Shown: one piece after another, positions 56,834 through 64,000 of the stretch
Layout: each line of letters opens with the position of its first letter
Position numbering within the stretch: position 1 is the stretch's first letter
NCBI RefSeq assembly: GCF_014395225.1
Contig: NZ_CP060723.1
Location: 5,332,001 to 5,396,000 of the forward strand
DNA from: Pedobacter roseus
GTDB taxonomy: Bacteria > Bacteroidota > Bacteroidia > Sphingobacteriales > Sphingobacteriaceae
Length of the DNA stretch: 64,000 nucleotides
Reading direction: 5' to 3'
Position numbers and translations under genes: made by a program
Notes under the pieces: generated by a model
Seen by the model: only the letters and a program-made list of their open reading frames with translations
Told to the model about the DNA's origin: nothing
Database searches by the model: none

Positions 56834-57271
56834 TTAAGCTAATCCAAATTCATTTCTATATCCTAAATGTTCATCTTCTTTTTGGGTCATAAGGGTTTTA
56901 GCGGCTTTTCCTTTGTCTTTATAGCCCAATAGGTGTAGGGTTCCGTGGATCATGATGCGGCAAACCTCATCAAATTCTGAAGTTTTAAAGGTTTTGGCGT
57001 TTTCTTTTACGCGTTCAATGCTGATGAATATATCGCTCACAATATGTTTTTCTTCTTCAGAATTATCGAAAGTGATGATGTCAGTGTAAGTATCGTGATT
57101 TAAGTACTGCTGGTTAATACCGAGTAGATATTCGTCACTACAGAAAATGAAATTTAGTTCCTGCAATTTAAAGCCTTCTTTCTCGATGGTTGCTTTAATC
57201 CACTTTTTGACTTTAAGTTTTTGAGGAAGATTATAGCTAATTGATTCGGTGAAAAAGGAAATTGCAGGCAT
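56834..57271 (-). CDS. ybeY: Endoribonuclease/rRNA maturation factor YbeY
   Basis: Metal-dependent RNase-like protein for 16S rRNA 3'-end maturation and quality control. The 145-aa product has YLNHDTYTDIITFD and the signature H109-GTLH113-LLGYKD. The third metal ligand, usually His in GYDH, is Asp119 here. The rest (TLMTQKEDEHL) fits the family, and similar changes are, to my knowledge, common in Bacteroidota. It lies downstream of the toxin-antitoxin genes and has its own -7 element. Confidence 0.93.
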   Translation of the reverse strand: MPAISFFTESISYNLPQKLKVKKWIKATIEKEGFKLQELNFIFCSDEYLLGINQQYLNHDTYTDIITFDNSEEEKHIVSDIFISIERVKENAKTFKTSEFDEVCRIMIHGTLHLLGYKDKGKAAKTLMTQKEDEHLGYRNEFGLA

Positions 57272-57290
57272 ATTGTGGAGTTTGTGGCTG

Positions 57291-57298
57291 CAAATTTA
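57291..57298 (-). promoter_or_regulatory. -7 promoter element of ybeY
   Basis: TAAATTTG on the minus strand, followed by CAGCC, fits TAnnTTTG and gives a 19-nt gap to the ybeY ATG. Confidence 0.45.
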
Positions 57299-57326
57299 AG
57301 AAAATATTACTCTACAGATTAAGAGA

Positions 57327-57617
57327 TTATTTCTTGAATTTAAGTTTAGGGTTTCTTGCGGTGTGAAAAACAGCAAAAATTACTATTTCATCCTCTAGGA
57401 TTTCGAATATTAAAACGTATGGAAACTTATTTAAAACTAAATGACGATAGTTCTTTTTTAGTTTTTGATAGTGGAGGGGATTCTTTTCTATTTTATTGAA
57501 ACATCTTCCTAGTTCTGCTAAAAATAGATCGCCCAAGCCTGTTTTTTGTTCTTCATACCAATCATAAGCATCTTTTGCCATCAAAAGGGCTGCAGGCTTT
57601 ATTTGTAGGGTATACAT
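57327..57617 (-). CDS. RelE/ParE-family toxin
   Basis: Second gene of a type II toxin-antitoxin pair. The 96-aa basic product has the ParE/RelE fold pattern: KPAALLMAKDAYDWYEEQKTGLGDLFL, NPLHYQKLKKNYRHLVLNKFPYVLIFEI and a closing strand FAVFHTARNP (quoted in conserved blocks). It could inhibit gyrase (ParE) or cleave mRNA (RelE); the sequence does not decide. Its ATG directly follows the antitoxin stop (TAAATG), indicating coupled translation. Confidence 0.88.
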   Translation of the reverse strand: MYTLQIKPAALLMAKDAYDWYEEQKTGLGDLFLAELGRCFNKIEKNPLHYQKLKKNYRHLVLNKFPYVLIFEILEDEIVIFAVFHTARNPKLKFKK

Positions 57618-57857
57618 TTATAATTTTTTAAGCCCCTTGATAATATCGAGAGAATCTTCCTTATTATAAGAATTTGTTTCTCCACTTAAATGAAGTTGCC
57701 TTTCTCTATCAAGAATTTCCAAATGTTCTACAGACAGACTAAAAGATTGTTCGTCCTCAATTTCCCTCTCTAGGAGTGTATAAATAGCTTTTATCTTATT
57801 CTCTTCTGCATCAGATAAATAGGTAATTAATCGCTGTCTTATTGCTGTGCTTGTCAT
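57618..57857 (-). CDS. Antitoxin of the RelE/ParE pair
   Basis: A 79-aa acidic protein with two likely helical parts (AIRQRLITYLSDAEENKIKAIYTLLERE is the N-terminal helix region) and a C-terminus with SLDIIKGLKKL. It lacks a recognisable ribbon-helix-helix but resembles addiction-module components of the family found upstream of ParE-like toxins. The gene directly precedes the toxin with no gap, which is the best evidence. A -7 element ends 5 nt before the ATG. Confidence 0.75.
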   Translation of the reverse strand: MTSTAIRQRLITYLSDAEENKIKAIYTLLEREIEDEQSFSLSVEHLEILDRERQLHLSGETNSYNKEDSLDIIKGLKKL

Positions 57858-57862
57858 AATAT

Positions 57863-57870
57863 CAAATATA
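57863..57870 (-). promoter_or_regulatory. -7 promoter element of the toxin-antitoxin pair
   Basis: TATATTTG on the minus strand fits TAnnTTTG and ends 5 nt before the antitoxin ATG, predicting a very short leader. No inverted repeat for autoregulation is obvious. Confidence 0.4.
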
Positions 57871-57888
57871 ATAAAAAAAGTACATGGC

Positions 57889-60800
57889 TTATCGCACCAT
57901 ATTCAACGATTTTAGATACTCAGCAATTTTATTTTTATAGTAATAATTTAAGCTAGGAGGCAGTTTTTGTAGCATATCGTTGCCATTTTGTTGCTGTTTT
58001 TTAAACTGATCGACCATTTTCTGGTAGGATGGAGGGAACTCCTTAGCGGCTTTACTTTCACGTTTTGAATCTTCCTCCTGATCGCGTTCTGCTTTTTCTG
58101 CTTCTAACAATTTGGTTAACAGGTCTTTCTGTCTGTTTAAGGTTTCCTGTTGTAAACGCTTGTTAACCAGGTCGGTCTCCGTCTGTTTCATTTCTTTAAT
58201 GGCTTCGTTCAGGTTACCCATTTTACCGGTTCCATCTTTATTTTCTTCACGGTTGATTTTTTCCAGTGCCTGACGAATCATTTGTTGTTGCTGGGCCATT
58301 TTACCAAACTCCTGGCTCATTTGCCCTTTACCAACGGTACCTTGATTGCCTCCTGATTTTTGCATCTGTTCTCTGGCCTTTTGCATGCTTTTATTCAGTT
58401 GATCCTGCATTTGCGAAAGCTGTTTCATACCTTGCTTTTGTTTCTTTCCGCTACCACCTTTACCGTTTTTCTGCATGTTTTGCAGCTGGCTTAAGGCTTC
58501 ACTTAGCATCAGCGTGAGGTTATTGATAGAAGTCATGGTAAACTGCTGAAAACGGTTGGCTTCTGGAGTTCTTCTATCACCTAAACTTTCCAAACTTTTA
58601 TCGAGGTTGAAATTAATTTTATTCATTTCCTCATTAACTGTCGATTCTATCTGTGGAACACGTTTACTTAAACTGTACAAACTATCAGCAATGGTTTTAA
58701 GGTTATCTTTAATGCTGCGTTGCTTTTGGACATTGCTGATATATGATGGATCGGTAGCATTCATTCTTTTTAAAGCCAACATTACTTTTTCCTGGTCGAA
58801 TGAGGTAGTTAACAGGTTTTCTAATAAACGACGTAACTCTTTGGCATTCAGGTTGTTTTCCATTTCTTCACCCTGTTGTTGCATTTCGCTCATTTTTTTT
58901 GATAACTTTTCCATCTGATCGGCGGCCTTTTGCTGTTTCTGACTCGCATTTTTAGAATCTTTTTTATCTAAAGCATCTTTACTGTCTTGTTGTTCTTTTT
59001 GTATATCCTGAACATCTTTTTCAGGGTTTTCGAAAGGGTTTGGTCTTTCTAATGACTTGTTTTTTTCCTCCAGTTTTTTAAGATCATCTTTTAGGTCTTT
59101 CATCTCTTTGTTAAGCGCATCCTGTTTTTGCTTTAGAGATTCGTTGTCCTGTTTTTTATCTTTTGTTTGTTCTGCAAGCTCTTTTTGTTCTTTGGCAAGT
59201 TCATTTAATCGATCGATATCCGTTTGAAGATTTTGTTCAAATTCTAACTGTTTATAGAGTTCTAAAATCCTGTCGAGTTCATTTTTAAGGGTTTTATTGT
59301 CTAATTGCATTTTGGAAAGCTCATTCTGTGTTTGATCCTTATTTTTCTCATTCATCAGGTTCTGCAACTTTTGCAATAGCTCTTTTGTTTTTTCATCAAG
59401 AACGTTATCAAAAAGGTCTTTAATCTGCTTTTGTTTTTCTAAAAGCTCCTCGGTTTGTTTTTGATCTTCCTGTTGCTGAATGTTTTTATCATTTTGCTCT
59501 TTAATTTCTTTTACGGCTTCATCAAGCTGTTTTTGTTTATCCAAAAGGGCTTCAATCTGCTTTTTATCTTCGAAAGAGATCTGTTTTTTATCAATCAGGC
59601 TTTCAGCTACCTTTTTACTTTCTTTTTCGATGGTATTGGCCAAACGGATAGCCGACTGTACTTTCTGTTTTAAAGCCTGGTTACTGACATTTACCTGTTC
59701 TGCAGTTTCTTTTTTAGTAGGTTGTTTAAAGGTTTTAATCTCCGATCGCGTAACTTTTGCACCATTAACCCCATCATTATCGGCTACTTCGAAGTAATAT
59801 TCAATTTCCTGTCCAGGTTTGGCTAAAGCCGTTTTTAAATCCCAGTAATAGAAGAAAGTATTCTCTGTGACATTACTTTTGATGGCGATATTTTTGGTAA
59901 ATGAACCGATAGTCCTGTTATTTTCTTTGATGTTATATTTAAAACTTAAGCGGCTAAACCCATAATCATCAGTAACCTGACCACTAAAATACATTGCTTT
60001 GTTACTTATTGAATCTGGCTTTTCATCTACAGTAATGCCTGGAGCCTGATCTTTAACCACCGTGATTTGGTGTGATAGAGAATCCCGAAGCGTAACGTAT
60101 TCATTTTTAGGAGTGATGCTGTATTTAGAGTTATTTTTGATGGTGGCATTGAAAGCAGATTCATTGTCTTCCACTTTTAAATCGTTTTCGGTACCATTCA
60201 GAACAAATAAAATTGAATTGCTTTTTCCGGTTTTAAAGTTCCAGGTAACCCTGGTGCCTTCCGGTAGGAGCATATCACCTGCGTTTGCGATCTGTTCGGT
60301 TTTTTTGCCGAGGTAAGCGGGAAAATTTAAGGTTGCTGTTGCATTCAACAGTTCCGGGCGGGGTTTAACAGTAATAGTAAAAACGGAAGAACTGAAGCCA
60401 CCTCCTTTAAAAACCAGTTTTTTATCGTTTTGAATGTTTTTTATGTTGTAGTTAAACTTGCTGATGTTCTCTTTTTGCAGTTTATAAGTGTTTTTTCCGT
60501 CTTCTACATAAATTTCGGCAGGAAGTTCATCACCTGATAGTTTTAGGTTTATGGTTACATCATCACCCTGTGTAACCGTTAAACTTTTATTTAAAACCGT
60601 AAAACTGAAGGGAGCCTTTGGTGCAATATATTCATCGTATTTGAAAAAACTATTGGTACCCTCGCGTAAAATAGCAGGTGCGATAATGGCAATCAATAAA
60701 ATGATAGAAAGGGGTATAAAAAGGTATTTTAAATACTTTCTGTTATCGTTAATGCTTACAGCGGTATAAAAAGGAACAGGTTTAAGTTCGAGGATTTTTT

Positions 60801-61206
60801 GATCGATACTGGCAATAATGAGCTGATTGTTATTGGGCTGGTTTTCTGATAAGCGGTGAAGCTGCAGGGTGTTGAGCAGTTTATCCTTAATATCGGAAAA
60901 GTGATTTCCGATGATAACCGATGCTTCGTCGAAAGTAAGGTGTTTGCTCAATTTCAACATGGATAGCATCGGTTTTACAATCAGAAAGCCAACTAACAAT
61001 GCTCCGATGAGCAGGTAAGCAAAAAATACAAAGGTTTTAAAACCTGCAGTTGGATTGAGGTAATAAAGGCTTAAAAAAACGAGGAGATAGAGCGCTAAAA
61101 GTACTGCGGCGGCATAAATACTGCCCCGCAAAATTTTATTGAGGTAAAATTTGCGGATAAACTCATCGATCTTCCGTAATAATTCGTTGTAGTTATTGCT
61201 CACCAT
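57889..61206 (-). CDS. Large DUF4175-family membrane protein
   Basis: A 1105-aa protein typical of Bacteroidota, function unknown. Near the N-terminus are two or three membrane helices (about 26-45, 52-72 and 155-175), then beta-rich domains with Ig-like sequence (TVTQGDDVTINLKLSGDELP, WNFKTGKSNSILFVLNG), and a C-terminal half of Lys/Gln/Glu-rich coiled coil with many KQ repeats (about 550-1080). The start is ATG 61206 (MVSNNYNELLRKIDEF); the open frame upstream to 61470 lacks family character. The domain order suggests an envelope-spanning scaffold. Confidence 0.85.
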   Translation of the reverse strand: MVSNNYNELLRKIDEFIRKFYLNKILRGSIYAAAVLLALYLLVFLSLYYLNPTAGFKTFVFFAYLLIGALLVGFLIVKPMLSMLKLSKHLTFDEASVIIGNHFSDIKDKLLNTLQLHRLSENQPNNNQLIIASIDQKILELKPVPFYTAVSINDNRKYLKYLFIPLSIILLIAIIAPAILREGTNSFFKYDEYIAPKAPFSFTVLNKSLTVTQGDDVTINLKLSGDELPAEIYVEDGKNTYKLQKENISKFNYNIKNIQNDKKLVFKGGGFSSSVFTITVKPRPELLNATATLNFPAYLGKKTEQIANAGDMLLPEGTRVTWNFKTGKSNSILFVLNGTENDLKVEDNESAFNATIKNNSKYSITPKNEYVTLRDSLSHQITVVKDQAPGITVDEKPDSISNKAMYFSGQVTDDYGFSRLSFKYNIKENNRTIGSFTKNIAIKSNVTENTFFYYWDLKTALAKPGQEIEYYFEVADNDGVNGAKVTRSEIKTFKQPTKKETAEQVNVSNQALKQKVQSAIRLANTIEKESKKVAESLIDKKQISFEDKKQIEALLDKQKQLDEAVKEIKEQNDKNIQQQEDQKQTEELLEKQKQIKDLFDNVLDEKTKELLQKLQNLMNEKNKDQTQNELSKMQLDNKTLKNELDRILELYKQLEFEQNLQTDIDRLNELAKEQKELAEQTKDKKQDNESLKQKQDALNKEMKDLKDDLKKLEEKNKSLERPNPFENPEKDVQDIQKEQQDSKDALDKKDSKNASQKQQKAADQMEKLSKKMSEMQQQGEEMENNLNAKELRRLLENLLTTSFDQEKVMLALKRMNATDPSYISNVQKQRSIKDNLKTIADSLYSLSKRVPQIESTVNEEMNKINFNLDKSLESLGDRRTPEANRFQQFTMTSINNLTLMLSEALSQLQNMQKNGKGGSGKKQKQGMKQLSQMQDQLNKSMQKAREQMQKSGGNQGTVGKGQMSQEFGKMAQQQQMIRQALEKINREENKDGTGKMGNLNEAIKEMKQTETDLVNKRLQQETLNRQKDLLTKLLEAEKAERDQEEDSKRESKAAKEFPPSYQKMVDQFKKQQQNGNDMLQKLPPSLNYYYKNKIAEYLKSLNMVR

Positions 61207-61590
61207 ATCACTGTAAATGTAAAAATTGTTCCAGTCAATTGAAAGGAAAGTATATTTAGGTAACGCGTTTATTTCAAATAGTTTATCGTTTGGTAGGTAA
61301 TTGTGATGGGTTCGAGAAATTGTTTTGTTGATTTGGAAAACGACGATAGTGTTTCTTGGCAGGTTCCAGTCCCGCTTTTTGCTGCAACAAAAGCAGAAAA
61401 AACTTTTGGTTTCCGCTTCAATCGGGTTTATTTGATAAAGTATAAATAAATCCAATGGCCAGATGCACACTGATAAACACGGTTTTATCTGTGTGCATTT
61501 ATGGTTAAAAATATTAATTTAAAAATCTTTATCTTGTTTTTATTAATACAAAGGTTACATAGATTTTAAATGAGTGTTCTCATAATAATC
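61207..61590. other. Intergenic region between DUF4175 and GDPD-GH16 genes
   Basis: No gene is supported; an open minus-strand frame continues from the DUF4175 gene but its residues look non-coding. Near 61466-61498 there is GCACAC paired with GTGTGC around an AT-rich loop. Divergent promoters are expected here. Confidence 0.65.
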
Positions 61591-61598
61591 TACTTTTG
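61591..61598 (+). promoter_or_regulatory. Possible -7 promoter element of the GDPD-GH16 gene
   Basis: TACTTTTG fits TAnnTTTG and ends 25 nt before the ATG. No convincing -33 element was found. Confidence 0.4.
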
Positions 61599-61623
61599 AA
61601 TTTTTGTATAATCATACCAAAAC

Positions 61624-63129
61624 ATGAAACGAGTACTTATATCTGCACTGATGTTGTTCATTTTTACTGCTTCTTTTGCCCAAAAATTTAACTGGAACAA
61701 AAACCAGGTGATCGCGCACCGTGGCGCCTGGAAGAAAAATAATTTTCCTCAAAATTCCATCGCTTCTCTAAATGAAGCTGTAAAGCTAGGTTGTTATGGC
61801 TCAGAGTTCGACGTATGGATGACAGCAGACGGTGTTTTGGTGATTAACCACGATCCGGAATTTCAGGGTTTAACCATCGAGAAAGTCAGTTATAAAGAAT
61901 TATTGACTAAAACCATGAGCAATGGGGAGAAAATCCCAACTTTAGAGGCTTATTTGCTTGAAGGGAAAAAACAGAAAAGTACAAAACTGATCTTAGAGAT
62001 CAAACCATCACTCATCAGTAAAGAGCGCGGTATCGATGTTACCAATAAATCTGTAGAAATGGTACAGAAGTTAAAAGTAACCGATTGGGTAGAATACATC
62101 AGTTTTGATTACGATTACTGCAAGCGTGTTTTAGCTTTATTGCCAAAAGCAAAAGTGGCTTATTTAAGGGGCGAAATCAGCGCTGAGCAAATGAAAGCCG
62201 ATAAATTAACGGGTGTTGACTATCATTATAGTGTTTACCAGAAAGACAACTGGATCGAAAACGCGCAAAAACTGGGTTTAACTGTAAATGCATGGACGGT
62301 AAATACAGCACCTGAGATGCAGTGGCTTTTAGCCCACAAGGTAGATTACATTACCACTAACGAGCCTGAATTGCTTTTCGAAGAAATTAAAGAAACGCCG
62401 GTTGCGCAAGGGTGGAAATTAAAATGGGCAGATGAATTTGATGATGCCGGATTGCCTTTAGCCAAAAATTGGAGCTATGACGTGGGCGGAAAAGGCTGGG
62501 GAAATAACGAGCTTCAATATTACACTGATGCCGATAGTGCAAACGCTGTGGTAAAAAAAGGAAACCTGAATATTACTGCTATAAAGGCTGATAAAGATGC
62601 CAGCCATTATACCTCGGCCAGGCTGGTAACCAAAAACAAATTCGATTTTAAGTATGGCAGGGTAGAAGTGCGCGCCATGTTACCAAAGGGCAGGGGTTTG
62701 TGGCCTGCAATATGGGCTTTGCCAACCGATTGGAAATATGGCAACTGGCCAAAAAGCGGCGAAATTGATATTATGGAACATGTAGGCTACGATCCTGACA
62801 GTGTGCATGGAACCGTGCATACCGAAAAATTTAATCACGTCATCAAAACGCAGGTAGGTAAAGCGTTAAAAGTAAATAACCCTTATACCGAATACCATGT
62901 TTATGCCATAGAGTGGTTTGCCGATCGTATCGATTTCTTTATCGACGATCAAAAATTCCTCACTTTTAACAATACCAAAAAAGGATCGGGTGATTGGCCT
63001 TTCGATCAGAATTTCCACTTGATTTTAAATGTAGCTGTAGGTGGCGGCTGGGGCGGAAAAAAAGGGGTTGATGATGCTATTTTTCCGGCAACCATGAAAG
63101 TTGATTATGTAAGGGTGTTTCAGAAGTGA
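61624..63129 (+). CDS. Fusion of glycerophosphodiester phosphodiesterase and GH16 glucanase
   Basis: Secreted 501-aa protein with two enzyme domains. After a signal peptide (residues 1-20) the GDPD domain (about 28-255) has H32-R33, E61 and D63 (GSEFDVWMT) and H76 (INHDPE), the metal and catalytic residues that split glycerophosphodiesters. The glycoside hydrolase 16 domain (about 263-501) has catalytic E380-I-D382-I-M-E385 (SGEIDIMEH), the pattern of laminarinases and related beta-glucanases. Both active sites appear intact. Next to it lies a phospholipase C gene. Substrate of GH16 (laminarin or similar) is inferred from the family. Confidence 0.9.
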   Translation: MKRVLISALMLFIFTASFAQKFNWNKNQVIAHRGAWKKNNFPQNSIASLNEAVKLGCYGSEFDVWMTADGVLVINHDPEFQGLTIEKVSYKELLTKTMSNGEKIPTLEAYLLEGKKQKSTKLILEIKPSLISKERGIDVTNKSVEMVQKLKVTDWVEYISFDYDYCKRVLALLPKAKVAYLRGEISAEQMKADKLTGVDYHYSVYQKDNWIENAQKLGLTVNAWTVNTAPEMQWLLAHKVDYITTNEPELLFEEIKETPVAQGWKLKWADEFDDAGLPLAKNWSYDVGGKGWGNNELQYYTDADSANAVVKKGNLNITAIKADKDASHYTSARLVTKNKFDFKYGRVEVRAMLPKGRGLWPAIWALPTDWKYGNWPKSGEIDIMEHVGYDPDSVHGTVHTEKFNHVIKTQVGKALKVNNPYTEYHVYAIEWFADRIDFFIDDQKFLTFNNTKKGSGDWPFDQNFHLILNVAVGGGWGGKKGVDDAIFPATMKVDYVRVFQK

Positions 63130-63380
63130 TGGAAGATGTGAGATGGATGAGGGAAAATGGTTTACAGATCGATAGTTCATTGTAAAGGTTAACTGGTTAA
63201 TTGTTGAAACTGGTTAACTGAAAATTGTAAACTTCCAATTGAAAAGGTTTCATTGCTGGGTTGTTAAATTGTTGGAATAGCTCGTTTGGACTAAAGACCG
63301 CAGACTAAAATTTAACTGTCTACTGAAAAATGCTAACTGAAAACTATAACTTGCGGTATCTAAGCTATATTGTATAATTT

Positions 63381-64000
63381 ATGGACTCACGTAGAGAATT
63401 TTTAAAAAAGGCAGCCTTGTTTGCCGGGGCCACGGGCATGGCCAACACTTTGCCCAGTTCGGTGCTAAAAGCCATGTCGATTAACCCAGAGCCAGGCAGC
63501 ACCTTTTATGATGCAGAACACATTGTTTTTTTGATGCAGGAAAACAGGTCCTTCGACCACATGTTCGGAAAAATGAAGGGCGTTCGTGGCTTTAATGATC
63601 CGCATCCGCACATACAGCCGGATGGTAACAAAGTTTGGCTCCAAAAAGATGGTCAGGGTTATACTTATGCCCCCTTCCATGTCGACATTAACAAAACCAA
63701 AATTACCTGGCAGGGTGGTTTGCCACACTCGTGGAACGATCAGGTTGCTGCACGTAATGGCGGTCGTTATGATAAGTGGCTACCCGTAAAAACACCAATG
63801 ACAATGGCTTATTACGATCGGAATGATATTCCTTTTTATTACGCCATGGCCGATGCTTTTACGATCTGCGATCAGCATTTTTGTTCTTCGTTAACTGGAA
63901 CAACACCAAACCGCCTCTTCTTTTTTACCGGAACCATACGGGGAGAGAAAAGTGCAAACCGTGTGGCAGTAGTGAACAATGATCAGGCCGAATCGCAGAA
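63381..64000 (+). CDS. Phosphocholine-specific phospholipase C, partial (3' end outside window)
   Basis: Only the first 206 codons are visible. A Tat signal (SRREFLKKAALFAGATGMA) directs folded export. The mature part begins AEHIVFLMQENRSFDHMFG, the characteristic start of the acid-phosphatase/phospholipase C superfamily, followed by PHPHIQPDG, HSWNDQ and SSLTGTTPNR. It would cleave phospholipid head groups, complementing the GDPD domain just upstream. The gene runs past the window's right edge. Confidence 0.85.
   Translation, partial: MDSRREFLKKAALFAGATGMANTLPSSVLKAMSINPEPGSTFYDAEHIVFLMQENRSFDHMFGKMKGVRGFNDPHPHIQPDGNKVWLQKDGQGYTYAPFHVDINKTKITWQGGLPHSWNDQVAARNGGRYDKWLPVKTPMTMAYYDRNDIPFYYAMADAFTICDQHFCSSLTGTTPNRLFFFTGTIRGEKSANRVAVVNNDQAESQ

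Noticed and set aside
61207-61470. N-terminal extension of the DUF4175 protein
   Set aside because: Cys- and aromatic-rich non-coding-like sequence; the family start is at 61206.
1-64000. tRNA or rRNA genes
   Set aside because: Reading for conserved T-loop and anticodon patterns gave no candidate that folds; a covariance-model search would be decisive.
1-64000. Prophage, integrative element or defence island
   Set aside because: No integrase, transposase, capsid or restriction-modification gene was recognised; the genes are mostly housekeeping.

Overview
The window looks like an ordinary, gene-dense piece of a Bacteroidota chromosome, most likely Sphingobacteriaceae (Pedobacter-like). Reasons: moderate AT richness, Bacteroidota-type -7 promoter elements (TAnnTTTG), ribosomal protein S16 with a long acidic tail, a VIT/VWA protein carrying a SusC-like segment, and many outer-membrane and lipoprotein genes. 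I see no phage, transposase, CRISPR array, rRNA or tRNA. The placement is inference from protein character only.

Layout. 0-5 kb: a duplicated non-coding block, a mechanosensitive channel gene with an apparent 1-nt frameshift, then rplS, trmD, a small lipoprotein gene, rimM and rpsP on the minus strand, and a 5'-deoxynucleotidase on plus. 5-13 kb: a 1027-aa secreted VIT/VWA/TPR/DUF2135 protein, a YbjQ-family protein, and a minus-strand run birA - DsbD-alpha - DsbD - pfkA. 13-22.5 kb: rsfS-ftsH, a LUD-domain protein, a FabH-like ketoacyl synthase, a TPR protein, a coiled-coil zinc-ribbon/Nif3 pair and small membrane proteins. 22.7-31 kb: mfd, DUF3820, a FrnE-type DsbA protein, an M14 peptidase and palindrome-rich intergenic DNA. 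31-38.6 kb: a cobalamin riboswitch with metE, a thioesterase, a methyltransferase, cdsA, DUF2007, a CPBP protease, dusB and apaG. 39-50.5 kb: a zinc metallopeptidase, an FAD oxidoreductase, purU, rmuC, thiL, a DAACS symporter, divergent nadA/nadB and a gamma-carbonic-anhydrase-like protein. 50.5-61.2 kb: a Big_5-type lipoprotein, mnmG, two parS sites, an ABC-F ATPase, ybeY, a RelE/ParE toxin-antitoxin pair and a DUF4175 protein. 61.6-64 kb: a GDPD-GH16 fusion and the 5' part of a Tat-exported phospholipase C.

Functional themes: translation and ribosome maturation (rplS, rpsP, rimM, trmD, rsfS, ybeY, mnmG, dusB, ABC-F); envelope and redox work (split DsbD, FrnE, CPBP, FtsH, metallopeptidase, lipoproteins); cofactors (birA, nadA/nadB, thiL, purU, B12-controlled metE); and phospholipid or glucan breakdown at the right end. 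The two parS sequences next to mnmG suggest the window lies in the replication-origin half of the chromosome.

The strongest second-look items are the two parS sites, the mscS frameshift at a G5 tract, six genes whose -7 promoter element sits 3-5 nt before the start codon (predicted leaderless or nearly leaderless mRNAs), the GDPD-GH16 fusion, the VIT/VWA protein with a SusC-like segment, and a dispersed palindrome family, one copy of which supplies the stop codon of a transporter gene. I did not find a clear large undescribed system.
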